Assembly: GCA_003184365.1 (NCBI GenBank)
Contig: NKYR01000091.1
Coordinates: 107,512-171,511 of the forward strand
DNA: 64,000 bases
Direction: 5' to 3'
DNA from: Evernia prunastri
Lineage: Eukaryota; Ascomycota; Lecanoromycetes; Lecanorales; Parmeliaceae
Under the pieces are notes generated by a model that searched no databases, had not been told where the DNA came from, and saw only the letters and a program-made list of their open reading frames with translations. The first letter of the stretch is position 1. Each line of letters begins with the position of its first letter. Shown here piece by piece: positions 34,021 to 45,605 of the stretch. Made by a program: the position numbers and the translations under genes.

Positions 34021-34173
34021 TGTTAGGAGTGTACCTAGGTGGTTGACCAAGATTCTATTGATGAGGAAGGAACTTGCTATATCTAGGAACTATGGTACAT
34101 ATAGTGGGAGAGTGTGCCAAGACCCTAGCCCATAGGGCTACTTGCCAAGTGCCTGCTTGACACACTCGTAACA
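34021..34173. repeat. Candidate short LTR or MITE-like element with inverted ends
   Basis: 153 bp beginning TGTTAGGAGTGT and ending ACACTCGTAACA, so the ends are inverted repeats of about 11 bp. Composition is normal within AT-rich surroundings. No target duplication was found (CTTTC versus AGAAG), so class and exact borders are uncertain. Confidence 0.45.
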
Positions 34174-35308
34174 AGAAGCAAGCAATAGCGACTAGATACA
34201 ATCGAGACGTAACTCAAGCTATTTATTATATTAATGACTTAATAATACTATTTCAAAAGAATACTAAGAAATTGAAAGCACGTTGAAGAGAATCGTTTCG
34301 AATAGAAGCTTATAACGAAGCTTATAATCGCTTATTCGTTTTATAACAACTTAATAATAAAATTATTCGAGAAACGTATCATAAAGATCATCTAAAGGTG
34401 TTTAAGTCTCGTTTCGAATATCTCATCGACTTTAATTCTGATTTATCTTTGTCTCTCTTTCAGATCATCAGACGAAGTCGCAAGAAGTTCTCTGCCGATG
34501 CTTTCTAGACTCGAATCCGATGTTTTTCTGGAATTTTGTTCGCTATACTACGAGTATTACGAGTTTGAGGTTTCTTACAGCAAAGTATAATATTTCTTTT
34601 GCAGAATTATAATTTTCACGAGAAAAAATACGATTTCTTTCGAAGAATCCGAGGTTTTCTTCGAGAAGTTCGAAATGTTCTAATATAATATGAAATACAA
34701 AGAAGCAGTTACTTTGCTTACGTCTATATGCTTGCTTGCTTATTTGCTTATCATAGGCTTTTGTGTATAGCTTTAATTTTCATGTCGCGGGGGCTCCGGC
34801 TTCTTTGGTCGGCAGTAGTTGGAAGATGCTTTCAGAAGCTTTCTTCAGACTAGTCTATATAGCTTAGCGGGCTTGGCCTGGGAGGGGTTATGCTTTGCCA
34901 GAGCCTTCCGAATAATCTACATCTTCTTCCACCTACACGAGTGCATAGGTACCATCTGTTTTCTATCCTCAGATGAAGTCGACTATAAGGTGGTCTTTTA
35001 GGTAATCGACGGGGGGGTTGATTCCTCGCCATAGTCTGTTAGATAATTTGAAACGTCTTCGTGAAGAGGGAGAACTTTAGCCCCAAATTGAGATGCAATC
35101 AAACCTCGGTGTTAGTGAACAAAGGGGATTTATTTTCTGCGAGGGCAACGCGAAATCCGCATCGATAGTTGAAGAAGTGTGAAAGGATGGGAGATCACAT
35201 GCTGTCCAGACAAAAGTCGAAGATGCTCATAGCCGTGATACACACATCCGAGTTGAGTGTAGAGGAGCCTGCCTTCAGAAACAGGCATGTACACTGAAGG
35301 TGATTACG
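34174..35308. other. Transition from AT-rich to normal DNA, no gene seen
   Basis: Degraded sequence up to about 34,780, then ordinary composition as the 3' flank of the transporter gene. No recognisable coding feature. Confidence 0.4.
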
Positions 35309-37374
35309 TCAAGTTCGGACCGGGCCAATTGCTGATCCAGCGCTGCTGACTTGATCCTCTTCTAAACTTTCCCTTCTGCCCCCCAAATCTGCTGTTCGTT
35401 CCAGGAGGTCGCTGCGCATATGCTCCTCGATGATCTCTCTATCATCCTGGTACGTCATAAATTCGTCGTTGTCCATCTTCCTGTAGGTCCAGTAGAAAAT
35501 GATTGTCTGTACCGCCAATGCAATGGCCAACCCGGCCCAGACCCAGATCAGATACGGATCGACAGTCACGGGCGTCAGGACTTCTCCCAACGCGGTTCCC
35601 AGCGCAGTGTTGAACAGAAACAAGGACATGACGACTGCCTTCATGCCTTTTGGGGAACGGGCATAAGCAATCTCGTATGCGGTGACGTTGCAGAAGCACT
35701 CGGATATGGCGCCCAGCGCCACGTTGGGGATCTGCCACCAGATGCTGATGGGAGATACGCCGGTGCCGATGGAGCAGGAGCTGGCATAGTAGCCGCAAGG
35801 GGAGGTCTGATAGACGCGCCACTGGACAATGGCGCCAATGATGCCGGAAATGGTAGCCAGGATGAACCCGAACGTAATGCGGCTGATGCGTCCGAATTTG
35901 ATTTTGTACTTCCGCAGCATAGGATAGACGCCATACGAGAGAATTGGAATTACGACAATGATTGAAAGCGCATTGAAGTTCGAGAGTAGATCGTTGGGCG
36001 CACCATTTGTTGTCATGGCAGCACCCTGGTTGGTAAGGATGTTTCCGATACCACCGTCGTTGCTATTCCAGATTGGAAAATATAGGAAGATGGTACACGC
36101 TGCGTACGTGCGAGCAGTATCATCTACCATCTGATCTGTCCAGGAGATTGGGTTGCCATTGAAGGTCGTGATACCTTTGGCGGCGAGCACGCTTGGCTTC
36201 GCAGCGTCCAGATAGCCTCTCCCCCGGAGCCTGAACTTGTTCTGCTTAATTGCCATACCAGTGATCTTTAGTACATTGGTAAAGACCGAACCATCGGGAG
36301 CTTTCTTAATTATTTGCTTGTTCAAGATTACAAGTAATGTTGGAAGAAGAAAGTACAAGATTCCAGGTGTGAGGTAGGCAAGCCAGTAGCCAACATCCTT
36401 CTCGCAGTAGGTCGTAGCTAGAGCGAAAAAGGCACCCACATTGATCAAGGCATAGAAGATCAACATAATGCGCTGAACAGTAGACTCTGGGTCCATGATG
36501 ACCTTTTCTCCGCTCTTGAGGACCCTGATATACTCATGTTGATGTACATACTGATCGAGTATTGTCGGCGCGATATTGGGCTTGAACATACCTGTTGGGG
36601 TTGTCAGCGACGCTACGAAAACGGGTGTACCTGGCAGAAAGATGCGACTGTCACTTACCCGCGCCGAACGCAAGCAAGAAAAAGCTGATCATGAACGGAG
36701 CCATGCCCTTGCCAGCTTGAAGCACGCTGGGGGCGGCTCCACCGATCATGATGATATGAGCACAACCACAAACGATGACACCTATCATAATGGTCTTGTA
36801 CCGACCCAGCTTAACGTCTGCAACATACGCTCCATAGATGGGAACGGAGTAGGAGAGGAACTGGAAGAACAGCACGAAGGCGTTAGCGAACTGTTCGCCT
36901 CGACCAAGAGCTCCAGCAGTCTCCTGTGTGCCTGCTGGAGGGGCCCCAGCACCGTTGCCGCCTATCACAGTCGATAAGTTTCAAAGATCATGTTGCATGG
37001 AAACGGGAACACTTCATACCTTTGGGCAGTGGGAACTCGAGGAAGTTAGAGAAGACAGTCTGGACGCCGTAATACGAAGCTCGCTCTGTAAATTCAACCG
37101 CACACAACCAGTACGAAACGGATGGAATGGAGTCTGCAACCCTGCGCAATGTGCTTCGCTCCTCGTCCGTCGGTGAAGTATATTCGTGTTCGTCCGCAAC
37201 GGAAAGCCTCCTCGCGTTCAGGATCTTCTCGTCGTAGACACTGAGACGTTTTTCGGGCTGGTCGACAGTCCCATCATTGAGGGCAAAAGCATTACTGCCA
37301 TGGGGCTCTACAACATCTTTTGGGGGTTGTGTAGCCACGATATCAGCGAGAATGGCATTATTCAGGGCTGGCAA
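35309..37374 (-). CDS. POT/PTR2-family proton-coupled peptide transporter
   Basis: Exons 37,020..37,374, 36,659..36,961 and 35,309..36,591 give about 646 residues with ~12 membrane segments. Family signatures: EFTERASYYG in exon 1, GRYKTIMIGVIVCGCAH, and FYALINVGAFF, the PTR2 FYxxINxG motif, in exon 3. Such proteins import di- and tripeptides across the plasma membrane with protons. The C-terminus is acidic and hydrophilic, as in fungal PTR2. The start is unresolved: no in-frame ATG precedes the first family-like residues, the 37,372..37,374 codon is TTG and a TAG lies six codons further up, so either an upstream exon exists or the start has been lost. Confidence 0.85.
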
Positions 37375-38660
37375 CTGCTTAGCTGGGCTCTAGCAAATCA
37401 ACAGGCCGATGAGGATACATACCCATATTTTCGGGACGCTTGAGTCTTCAGTCCTCCATTTTTGGTCGATGTTAGTGGAGAGTAAGCAATTAGATAGAAA
37501 CGAGAAGGAGAGTAGGATTAGAAGCTATCGTGATGATAAGAGCTCTTCAATGTGACGCCATGACATGAACCGAATATCCCCTGACAAGATACTGCACATG
37601 ATCTTATCTGGTAGCCATTGAGAGGACAAGGTAATCCATCTAGGGAAGGTGCTTATGGCAGGTACCTCAGTACCTGTAGGTCGTCAGGTACCGTTGCGTC
37701 ACATCATATCTCTATCAGACCTCGGGCCTATCACAGCGTTCCCATCAAATACATAGAGTAGCAATTCGCAGCCAACTGCCTTTTCGTGTTTTACTCCGAG
37801 CTTTCCCCGTTCACCATCCTCATTTCCGTATCTTTAAGTGTTGGTTTGATCCTTTATTGAATTCGTCGCAGAAGGATATGATAACCTGGTTTCACCATAC
37901 ATCGTGCAGACAAGCGCTCGGTTCAATACTGTTAATTGAGTACTTGAGTCTTTTACCCGATGATCTGGTGACTTGTCAGAACAAAATACCTCACGACGTA
38001 ACTGACAAGGAAACGCCAAGTCTGCTGCGCTTGGATCACGAACCATCTGCAGCATATTGCGTTATCCAGACTTTCGCTTAGCTAATTAGGCAGGTATGTA
38101 TTCTCCGCTTCATGCAGGGATAAGTAGAATGACGTATCATCCTGGGTTTCGATGAAGCCTGCAGCAAAGTCGCAAATGTCGCTGGCTTTTCTCTGCTTTT
38201 CAAGAGCTCCTAAGGGAGATAGATAAGGAGAGAATGGATCCGGGAATAAGAGAAGTCGGGAGGGAAGTGCGACATGTATGATTGAAATTCGTGTTAGCAG
38301 TCCTGCTCTACTGTTGTTCTGTCCGGTAACCACGCGTTGATTGTCTAAAAGCACGGCGCATCAAAAAGCAGCCCTTTGATCATCCACAATTCACCTTCTT
38401 CCGCACCTTAAAGGGTGACTGGCCAAGGAGTCTATACCTTTCCAGAGTCAAAAACAACATGTAGTGGCAAATAATGTACATCCAACCGCAGAATTTGGGG
38501 CCTGAACTTCTTTCGACCATGAACTTTGCGCATATCAGATATTCTGCCAAGGTAGCATCAGATAGCGGGACACGCATTTGAACGATAATTTGATCTATAT
38601 TTAATAATCCTGTTGCGCATATCTATGGTCTTCGAGATCTTTCCGTGCGGGGTAACTCCT
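37375..38660. other. Intergenic, transporter promoter side; palindromic GGTACC motifs
   Basis: No gene is supported. At about 37,661..37,693 several AGGTACC/GGTACCT units occur in both orientations, which could be a regulatory element of the transporter gene or of nothing. Low confidence. Confidence 0.3.
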
Positions 38661-40496
38661 CTAAGTTGGCGCTGGAGCTAGAGTAGGATTCATGCCCTGA
38701 TGGGCCCAGCTTGAAGTCCCCCACGGGTTCGTATTGACCTCATAGGCGTGAAAAGGTCCCAGCCATCGAGCACAGCCTTGTCCCGGCCCGCAAAAGGTAG
38801 CCATTTGCCCCAACAACTGTGTGTTGCAATCGCTGGCGTCAAAGAAGGTGATACAATGATCCCAATTTGTCATGGATGCGTATCCAACATTTGCCCACCA
38901 GCTACCAGACGGTGTTGGCATCACGGTGCAGGACTGCGTGCCTGTGCCAGAAAGGACGTAGTTGGATAGCGATGGGGGCGTGTGCGTACACCATTGGCCG
39001 TTGGGAAGAAAAGCTACTTGCCAATCGGGTGGTGCGGAGGTAATGATAGGGATCTGAGAGCTAGTCATCGTTCCTGGTGGTCCTTTTTGACAAGCATCTG
39101 TTGATATCCCGTTGATGGTTGTGGGAGTCGCGCCGACCTCTAACCCTCCCTCACAGACGCAATTGACCGCGGCGTATGTACTCAAGGATGGAGAAGGCGT
39201 GGAGGTAAAGGTAAATCCCCCTGAGGTGATAGTCGTCGGATCGTATGTCTGGGTTGCAGTAATTGTTCCACTGCAAGAACATAGCCTGATCAGTATTGCA
39301 GTGTTTTTCTCTTTTTATATATCGGTTATTTCGCGCTGGTACAACTTACGTGGAAACTTTGCAGTCTTTGGTACCAGTCACTGTGTATGGCGTGACGGTC
39401 AGAACGTGGGGAGGAAGATCTCTAGTTGCGGGGTAAGAGCACGCATATTCAGTGGATCCATCTCGTGTGCTATACAGCATTTCATCCTCACAGGCACACC
39501 AAGTACTAGTCGCACCGGTAGGCATCACTGGTGCAGATACTGGTGAGCAGTTTGGACACGCTGCTATCGATGCATAGTACACTTGTTGTGCTGTGAAAAA
39601 GCCAAAATCGAAAGGTTCATTATCCTCTTCGCTATCATTCATTCCCCAGCACGGACAATCTTTCCATTGGCCCTGCTCAGTTGACATGGTCAATATTTTT
39701 GTATGTACTAGGAATGAGTTGAGCAAACCTTTCCACAGACTTTCCCGTCCCCTGCACAGCTAGTGGCGTTGCAACACATGGGCTGGGAGGTAAAAGTCAA
39801 TACCACTTTCTGGTCAGATGAATCAAGTCTCAAACCTACAATTAGAGTCTTGTCTACCGACATAGAAGAGCAGCTTCTTGTTAATGCCAAACTCGTAGAT
39901 GAAGCTTTCGTGGGTGATGGTGTACGAGCGATTGAGGAGATATTCCGAGATAATCGCTCTATAGACGCTTCTATACCTGGTAGTTGAGTTGAGACCTCAG
40001 GATCAGTAGCGATCTCGTCGTGAGGGATGATATTGGTAACGACGGGCTGGTTAGGCTTGTTGTAAAGAGAAAGCGAAATGACTAGAAGCGCGACGGCAAT
40101 GGTATTCATGACCGGGTTCGATGCAGCGGGGAAAAATTCATTGCGCCGAGCGATTGCCACAAGATTAGCTACTGCAAGTCTCAGCTCTCCCGTGAGGACC
40201 GGGGCTGTTGTCGGCATGAGTAACAGGTCACTGATTATATCTTGTCTACCGCTCGCAATCGCCATGCTATTTGCGGCGTTGGATGTGGCACAAGAGACTG
40301 CGGAATCAAAAGAACGCTTTTTTGCAGTGGTGTTTGTACAGACTTGCTGATTGGCATTTGAGGTCATGAATTTTGCCAAAGATTGAGATATGGTGAAGCT
40401 GACGTCCCCATTGGTAGCTGTCACGAAAGATGTTACTGCACTTTTCCCAGAGAGATCAGTCAAGTCCCCTAGAGCAGCTGACAGTAAGAAAACCAT
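38661..40496 (-). CDS. Hypothetical cysteine-rich protein with one membrane segment
   Basis: Exons 39,729..40,496, 39,350..39,675 and 38,661..39,270 give 567 residues with consistent phases. I do not recognise a family. The first ~150 residues are Ser/Ala/Thr-rich with a few cysteines. A hydrophobic stretch (NTIAVALLVISLSLY) could be a membrane segment. After it comes a long Cys-rich region (MCCNATSCAGDGKVCGK, WKDCPCWGM, AACPNCSPV, WCACEDE), then Thr/Pro-rich sequence and a C-terminal part with more cysteines and tryptophans (GPGQGCARWLGPFH), which suggests disulfides in an extracellular setting. A TGA stands directly before the ATG at 40,494..40,496, and the frame continues upstream with a signal-peptide-like MKFLERISPPLITSFMLPF from 40,619, so the true start is in doubt. 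Confidence 0.6.
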
Positions 40497-41666
40497 TCAC
40501 CTGGCTGTAGGGGTTGTCGAGAGCTCTGCTGTCATTACGGTTGCTGATGATATCAAATGCGAGAATGGCAGCATGAAGGAAGTGATTAAGGGTGGAGATA
40601 TCCTCTCTAAAAACTTCATTTTGAAGTGTTTCGGTAGATGGCAAAAAGTGGACGAGAGAAATAGGTCAAGATATGGGCATTCTGAGAAGAGTGATATTTT
40701 CACTCGAAAGGCCAGCGTTCAGCCCTTCAATTGAGGCTATGTTCAAAAGATCTATTCTAGAGTACTTACTACAGAACTCGAGGCTTGTTATCCTCCGAAA
40801 AGCACACCTAAGTCTGCGTCAGGTAGATGCATTCAGAACGATTTCTTTCTACCTTCATTTATTACTCGAGTTTGACTGGTCAGATATTAGCATTTAGAAT
40901 TGTCGATGACACTTAAAATGAAGTAAAGGTTGGAAGTCGCCCTAAGAGAAAGCGGTTGGTATTTACACTAACCTCGTATTAGTTAGCAGAGAAAGGAAAT
41001 TAGTCAAGTACTAGTTGGTTATATTATTCACATGTTTCATTCGCCTCACTCGTTTCACTCTTAGAAAAATTGCGGTGATGTTGTTATTATCCTGGATTCG
41101 AACTTATACGCCAGAACAACGATAATCGATGCGAGTTTGTTAATTTAAAGTTGTTCTTCTCTAGCGACTCTCAAAATTTCGAACGATGCTTTGGCCCTTG
41201 TGGTTCCCAGAAACAACTTGATGGATCAAAGACATCAGCCAGTGCAGTTGTTTCTGCTTGGCGTGTCTCTCCCCACTAAAAAGCTATGAGTCATTAGAAC
41301 AATAGTACTGATCCAGAAGTCTCTTAACATTATTATCGTCTTTCATATAAAACACTTGCTTATAGTTACGTTACTTCGAAGCTCCCGAGGAAACAAATCA
41401 ATAATGATGATATCAAATCAAAATGCAAGGGAGAAGTCAAATTGATTAGGGAGGTTTGGATTTTGTTCAACATGTTACATTTCAATTTGAGACCAAACAA
41501 TTGACACAGCCCTCAATTCTGCACTAGGCTAGGAAGTCTCCCTGTGCGCTTGAACTGTTATGTTCGCATCTTCCCAGCAGCATCATGAATTTTGGCAGAG
41601 TTATATGTCTTCATCCAGCTACCTCGACCAATTCCATCATCTCGAGTCGAACAGGCTGTCTACGTA
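40497..41666. other. Intergenic, possible lost 5' end of the hypothetical gene
   Basis: 40,500..40,619 (minus) encodes a signal-like peptide in frame with the downstream gene but separated from it by a TGA. The rest, to 41,666, has no recognisable feature and is somewhat AT-rich. Confidence 0.35.
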
Positions 41667-43015
41667 ATGCGCCAACTCTCGCTCTTTCTCTCTCTCATCG
41701 CTGCAACCTACGTGTCATGCCGGAATCCAGCCCTAGTATTTGATTCCCAATCATGCACGTCCGACGATATCGCCTTCCTCGGCCGCGAGTTCTCATTGGC
41801 CATGTCCAAAATTCGCATGGAAGTAGCGGCCCTTCAAAATCCGTCCGCAGAGGCTCTGCAAGATGTAAGAGACGTATTCGGAGATGTACGAAATCAAGAC
41901 CCGTATGGAAATCACGTGCAGTTTGATCCTATCGCCTTCCCTCGGTGGGTTTATGGAGGTGGCATGCCAGGCAATCCTCAAGGGCAGGGACTTATAAATC
42001 TGCAACTATCCCCGCAAGGTCTACAGCTCCAGGATCTCGCTGTATTAGACGTGGTAAGTTCGCCTGAATCTATGCTCTAGAAGGTCATAAGGCCACGGTT
42101 AACCGTCAACGTTTACCAGTTTGTCCTCTGCAATACCAGAATCTGGAGTAATGACCAGGTCGAGGTGGAAGGTGAAGGACCGATGTACGTCAACTATTGT
42201 AGGTGTTGTATGTTCGTAGGTATTTTCGATGGCTGATCGAGTTCTCGCGAGGAAAGTCTTCGAGGATTATGTATCTCCGAGCGTCGTGGACCCATGCCGT
42301 TATGGACAGGCCCCATTTCATAGAGCAGTAACCACCCGTGATGGAAACTACCAGAAACCCTCGACTATTGTCATATGCCCATGGTATCTGGAAAAGATGA
42401 AACGCGCATTGTGGACGGACAGCAATGCCTTGACCTCCATAGCAGGGCGTATACAAGGCTTCCAACAGTGGCCAGACTTGAGACCAACCTACCAGAACAC
42501 GGTTTTGATCGACTTTTATGTCTTTTTCGACGATACTCTAGTACATGAGGTTGTTTTATCTTCATGCAGATACTACCGTTGCTGACGATATCACATCAGC
42601 TCTGTCACACCTGGCTGGGGGGGCGATTACCCGGTACAAACACTGCAATCGTTGACATTTTTTACGGTAAGCTCTGTACTTTGCCCTCAGAGTTCATCGT
42701 ACAACATACGCTAAGATCAAAACCAGGATATACAAGGTGTACATGGCTCAGAGGTATTTTTGGGGAAGGAGGTCCAGAATCCAATGCAGGTGCGATTGAC
42801 AGACCCTTATTGTCGTTCAAAAGCTAATATGCTACACAGTCAGCTATATGTTCTTAAGTCTTAGTAAGGTTTCTTCTTTAGTGATGCTCTCGCTCGAGAT
42901 GGTCAGTATTTTGGGCTCAATCAATCTAAAACGTCACGTAGGGAATTGGTTGCGTCAACAACTGGGTGCCCAAGTGAGTTCAGATGGGACCGAGATCACG
43001 TTCGTAGCCGCATAA
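41667..43015 (+). CDS. Secreted HExxH metallopeptidase-like protein
   Basis: Six exons (41,667..42,053, 42,120..42,158, 42,220..42,549, 42,600..42,666, 42,727..42,789, 42,840..43,015) give 353 residues. It starts with a signal peptide (MRQLSLFLSLIAATYVSC). The central part reads FYVFFDDTLVHE, then across a phase-0 intron LCHTWLGGRLPGT, forming HELCHTW, a HExxH zinc motif. A few residues on come YGYTRCTWL and NAVSYMFLSL, similar in place to the YGW..C and NADSYA elements of fungal secreted metallopeptidase-like proteins of deuterolysin/Lys-metalloendopeptidase type. Exon 2 boundaries are less certain: a second phase-0 donor lies 6 bp downstream. The last exon could be longer than in relatives. 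No close family was confirmed. Confidence 0.7.
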
Positions 43016-43530
43016 AGACCGGAAAATATGACAAGACGATAAAAGGCTTTGGTAACGCCTTTACATGATATTGAAGGATTACTAAAGTTCGATAGCCTGG
43101 CTAGAACTTCACTCGTAAATCTCCTGAAATATAGCTAGACTACTAAATCTTGAATGTGCTTACTCGAGCTCCGTCTTTCACGTTATCTAATCACTAACAC
43201 AAGCCAAGCGATCGACATTAGATGTACTCGATTACCTCTACCAAGCTAAAATCAGCAAGTCAAGGCGTAACCGTTTCGCACCTCGAATGAGCTAGACCAG
43301 CGGCGAGTCAGAATCCTTTCGGAGTGCGAGATTACTTGAGGCCGAAGGTCTCCAGCGGCACGGTTCCAACTACATAACCTTGACTTTCGTCCGACGGCTC
43401 AAGTCTACTCAAAGTCGCTTGTTCCGCAGCAGCAAGCTCCACGTCGAACAAGCGTGTTCGGATTCGACATATTCAAGCTGGAGGTAGTTCGAGTTGCGAG
43501 TGTCACCAGTTCCTTAAAAACAGCATCAGC
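43016..43530. other. Intergenic, no gene seen
   Basis: Tandem-oriented spacer containing the promoter of the first rhodopsin-like gene. Confidence 0.35.
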
Positions 43531-44773
43531 ATGGCAAGCCTAGGACAGGTGTTTCCAGAGGTGGAGACAGAGGTAAGTTGCCCGCCAAGCTACCTGAATA
43601 CGAGAGGCTGATATCAAGTAGGTAGTGACCGGGCTTCTATTTGCTTTGGCGATGGTCACTGCCTCCATACGAACGGCTATCCGCATCAGACTTCACAAGA
43701 GAGTGTTCGCAGATGATGCGTTCTTGCTCTTCGCCTGCTCAACACTAACCGCACTAATTGCTACCGTCTTCCATGACGAACCAACTATCTATCTCGTGCA
43801 GGCTGTTTCGAGTGGCCAGTTACAGCAGGGATCCGCAGCATTACCAGCGAATGGAAGTTCGAGTGCATTGATCCCCACATATCGAAAGGCGCAATTTCTC
43901 CGGGGATCACTAAGTTGGCTCACCATCTTTGCCGTAAAATTCTCCTTCCTGGCCTTCTTCTACCCCTTAACCAATCGTTTACCAACACTATTTTTCTATT
44001 GGAGAGTGGTCGTCGCAGTCAACATACTTGCATCTGTATACTGCATCACTTGTGGTTTCTTTGGGTGTTTGAAATCTGGCGAAGAGACATGTGAGTCGTC
44101 CTGTTGATGCCAGGGTACTTCTGCAGAGCATTAATAAATGTGTAGTGCAATGCCTGGCAGGCTCGAGCTCCATGAGATTGTCGTTCTTGATTGGACTCGC
44201 CACGGCACTCGACATCGTCACTGACATCCTAAGTTCGTGCACAATTACTCCTCGATATAACACAAGGCTAATCATTTTCGACGACGTACAGTAGTCAGTA
44301 TTCCGATGTTCATACTCTGGAAAGTAAGAATAAAGTTGCGCCAGAAAATTGGGATTGGTCTCTTCCTCTGTCTCAACGCCTGCATGATAGTGATCGCGAA
44401 CGTACGCTTCTCCGGTACTCACACCCACGCAGATGTCGTTTAGGACTGGGAGTACTTCTGGCTTGAGGTCGAGGCATGTATTGCCGTTAGTATGGTATCC
44501 GCTTGTGCATTCGCCTCAGTCTTTGCCTCAAATGGACAGAGAGCCAGATTGAAGAAAGCTAGACCATGGTACTCCTCTACGGTGATGAGGCTGAGAAAGG
44601 GCAACAAGCTGTCTGATGCTCTTCACGACCTGAACAATCTTCCAACAATCCCTTCAGCCACATTGTCTGGTATGCGCACGTTGATTGGGTCTAGTAAACT
44701 TGGTTTAAGGGTTGATGATCTCTACAAGTCCTCAGATCGCAAATTTTTAAGCGATGGTCCAGGTCGTGTCTAA
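43531..44773 (+). CDS. Fungal rhodopsin-like seven-TM protein, with in-frame TAG (possible pseudogene)
   Basis: Exons 43,531..43,572, 43,622..44,090, 44,146..44,232 and 44,295..44,773 give 359 codons with consistent phases. Hydrophobic segments and the pattern (TGLLFALAMVTASIRTAIR, DDAFLLFACSTLTAL, FSFLAFFYPLTNRLP, DIVTDILISIPMFILW, IGIGLFLCLNACMIVIANVR, EACIAVSMVSACAFASVF) fit the fungal rhodopsin-domain family of plant-pathogen and saprobe ascomycetes, whose function is mostly unknown. A TAG at 44,441..44,443 lies in frame between THADVV and DWEYFWLEVEA. It could be removed only by a 48-bp GTACGC..TTTAG intron (44,396..44,443) that deletes the conserved VRFSG region. Nonsense mutation is therefore the simpler reading. 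Confidence 0.7.
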
Positions 44774-45605
44774 GTGTGCCTTGTGGGATAGGAGTCTGAT
44801 TTCAAGATTAGAACTCTATGATTGGTTAGGATGAAGAGCTCTGTACCTTCAATAAGAGAAGCGCATCCCTCGCGTGGTTTACGCGTGACAGGGTTACAAA
44901 ATTGGACAAGGCGAGATAGTAAAGTCAGGTACCATATCCACACTTCGCATTCCTTCTGTCGCAACCTTTGCCTATATAGGGCATTCAGGCCTGAGTAGAT
45001 GGCAGCCTGGATAAGGTGCATCGAACGGGTAATGATCGCAGGGTAGCTATCTTACTTGCATGTAACCTTACACTACGGAGGCATGCGGTTCCAAACCGCA
45101 GGGCTGAGGCCGAAACTGCGGTCAGCTCACTCAGCATATGCAGGCCCCGCTCCCGAGGAGTGGGGATTCTGGCGCCATGATGCCTTGAAGCCCTGGATTC
45201 GAACGTGATCAGCAATGTGTTGTTCCAATGAATTTACTTATCTATCATCGATCACGCAAAGTGGTCTCGGGATAAGGTGATCATACCAAGGAGGATTACC
45301 CTATTGTGAGGGGTTCGGTGGCGATCATTGCGCGATCAACGGATTGTTAGATAAGGCGGGTCGAATCTCACTGCATAACCCACACATGAGGCTAGTTGCC
45401 TAGTCCCACATTGGGAGCCGGGGCCGCGAGATTCGAAATCGACATTGCATCATGGTCCTTCAGATCTGCAAGATGTTCACCGCTCCAAAGAGGCTTTTTG
45501 TTTTTGGAAGATGTGTCTGTGCGTGCAGCTTCAATTGAAGCGCCTTTTATATCCCACAGGCTATTGCTAGTCGAATTGAGCACAACGTTTCAACTGCGCC
45601 CGTTT
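44774..45605. other. Convergent intergenic region, no gene seen
   Basis: Contains small hairpin-like inverted repeats (for example GCGGTTCCAAACCGC at about 45,085). None forms a credible RNA gene. Confidence 0.35.

Noticed and set aside
45180..45225. A tRNA-like GGATTCGAAC stretch near 45.2 kb (and at about 41.1 kb)
   Set aside because: No acceptor, D or anticodon stem could be drawn around it.
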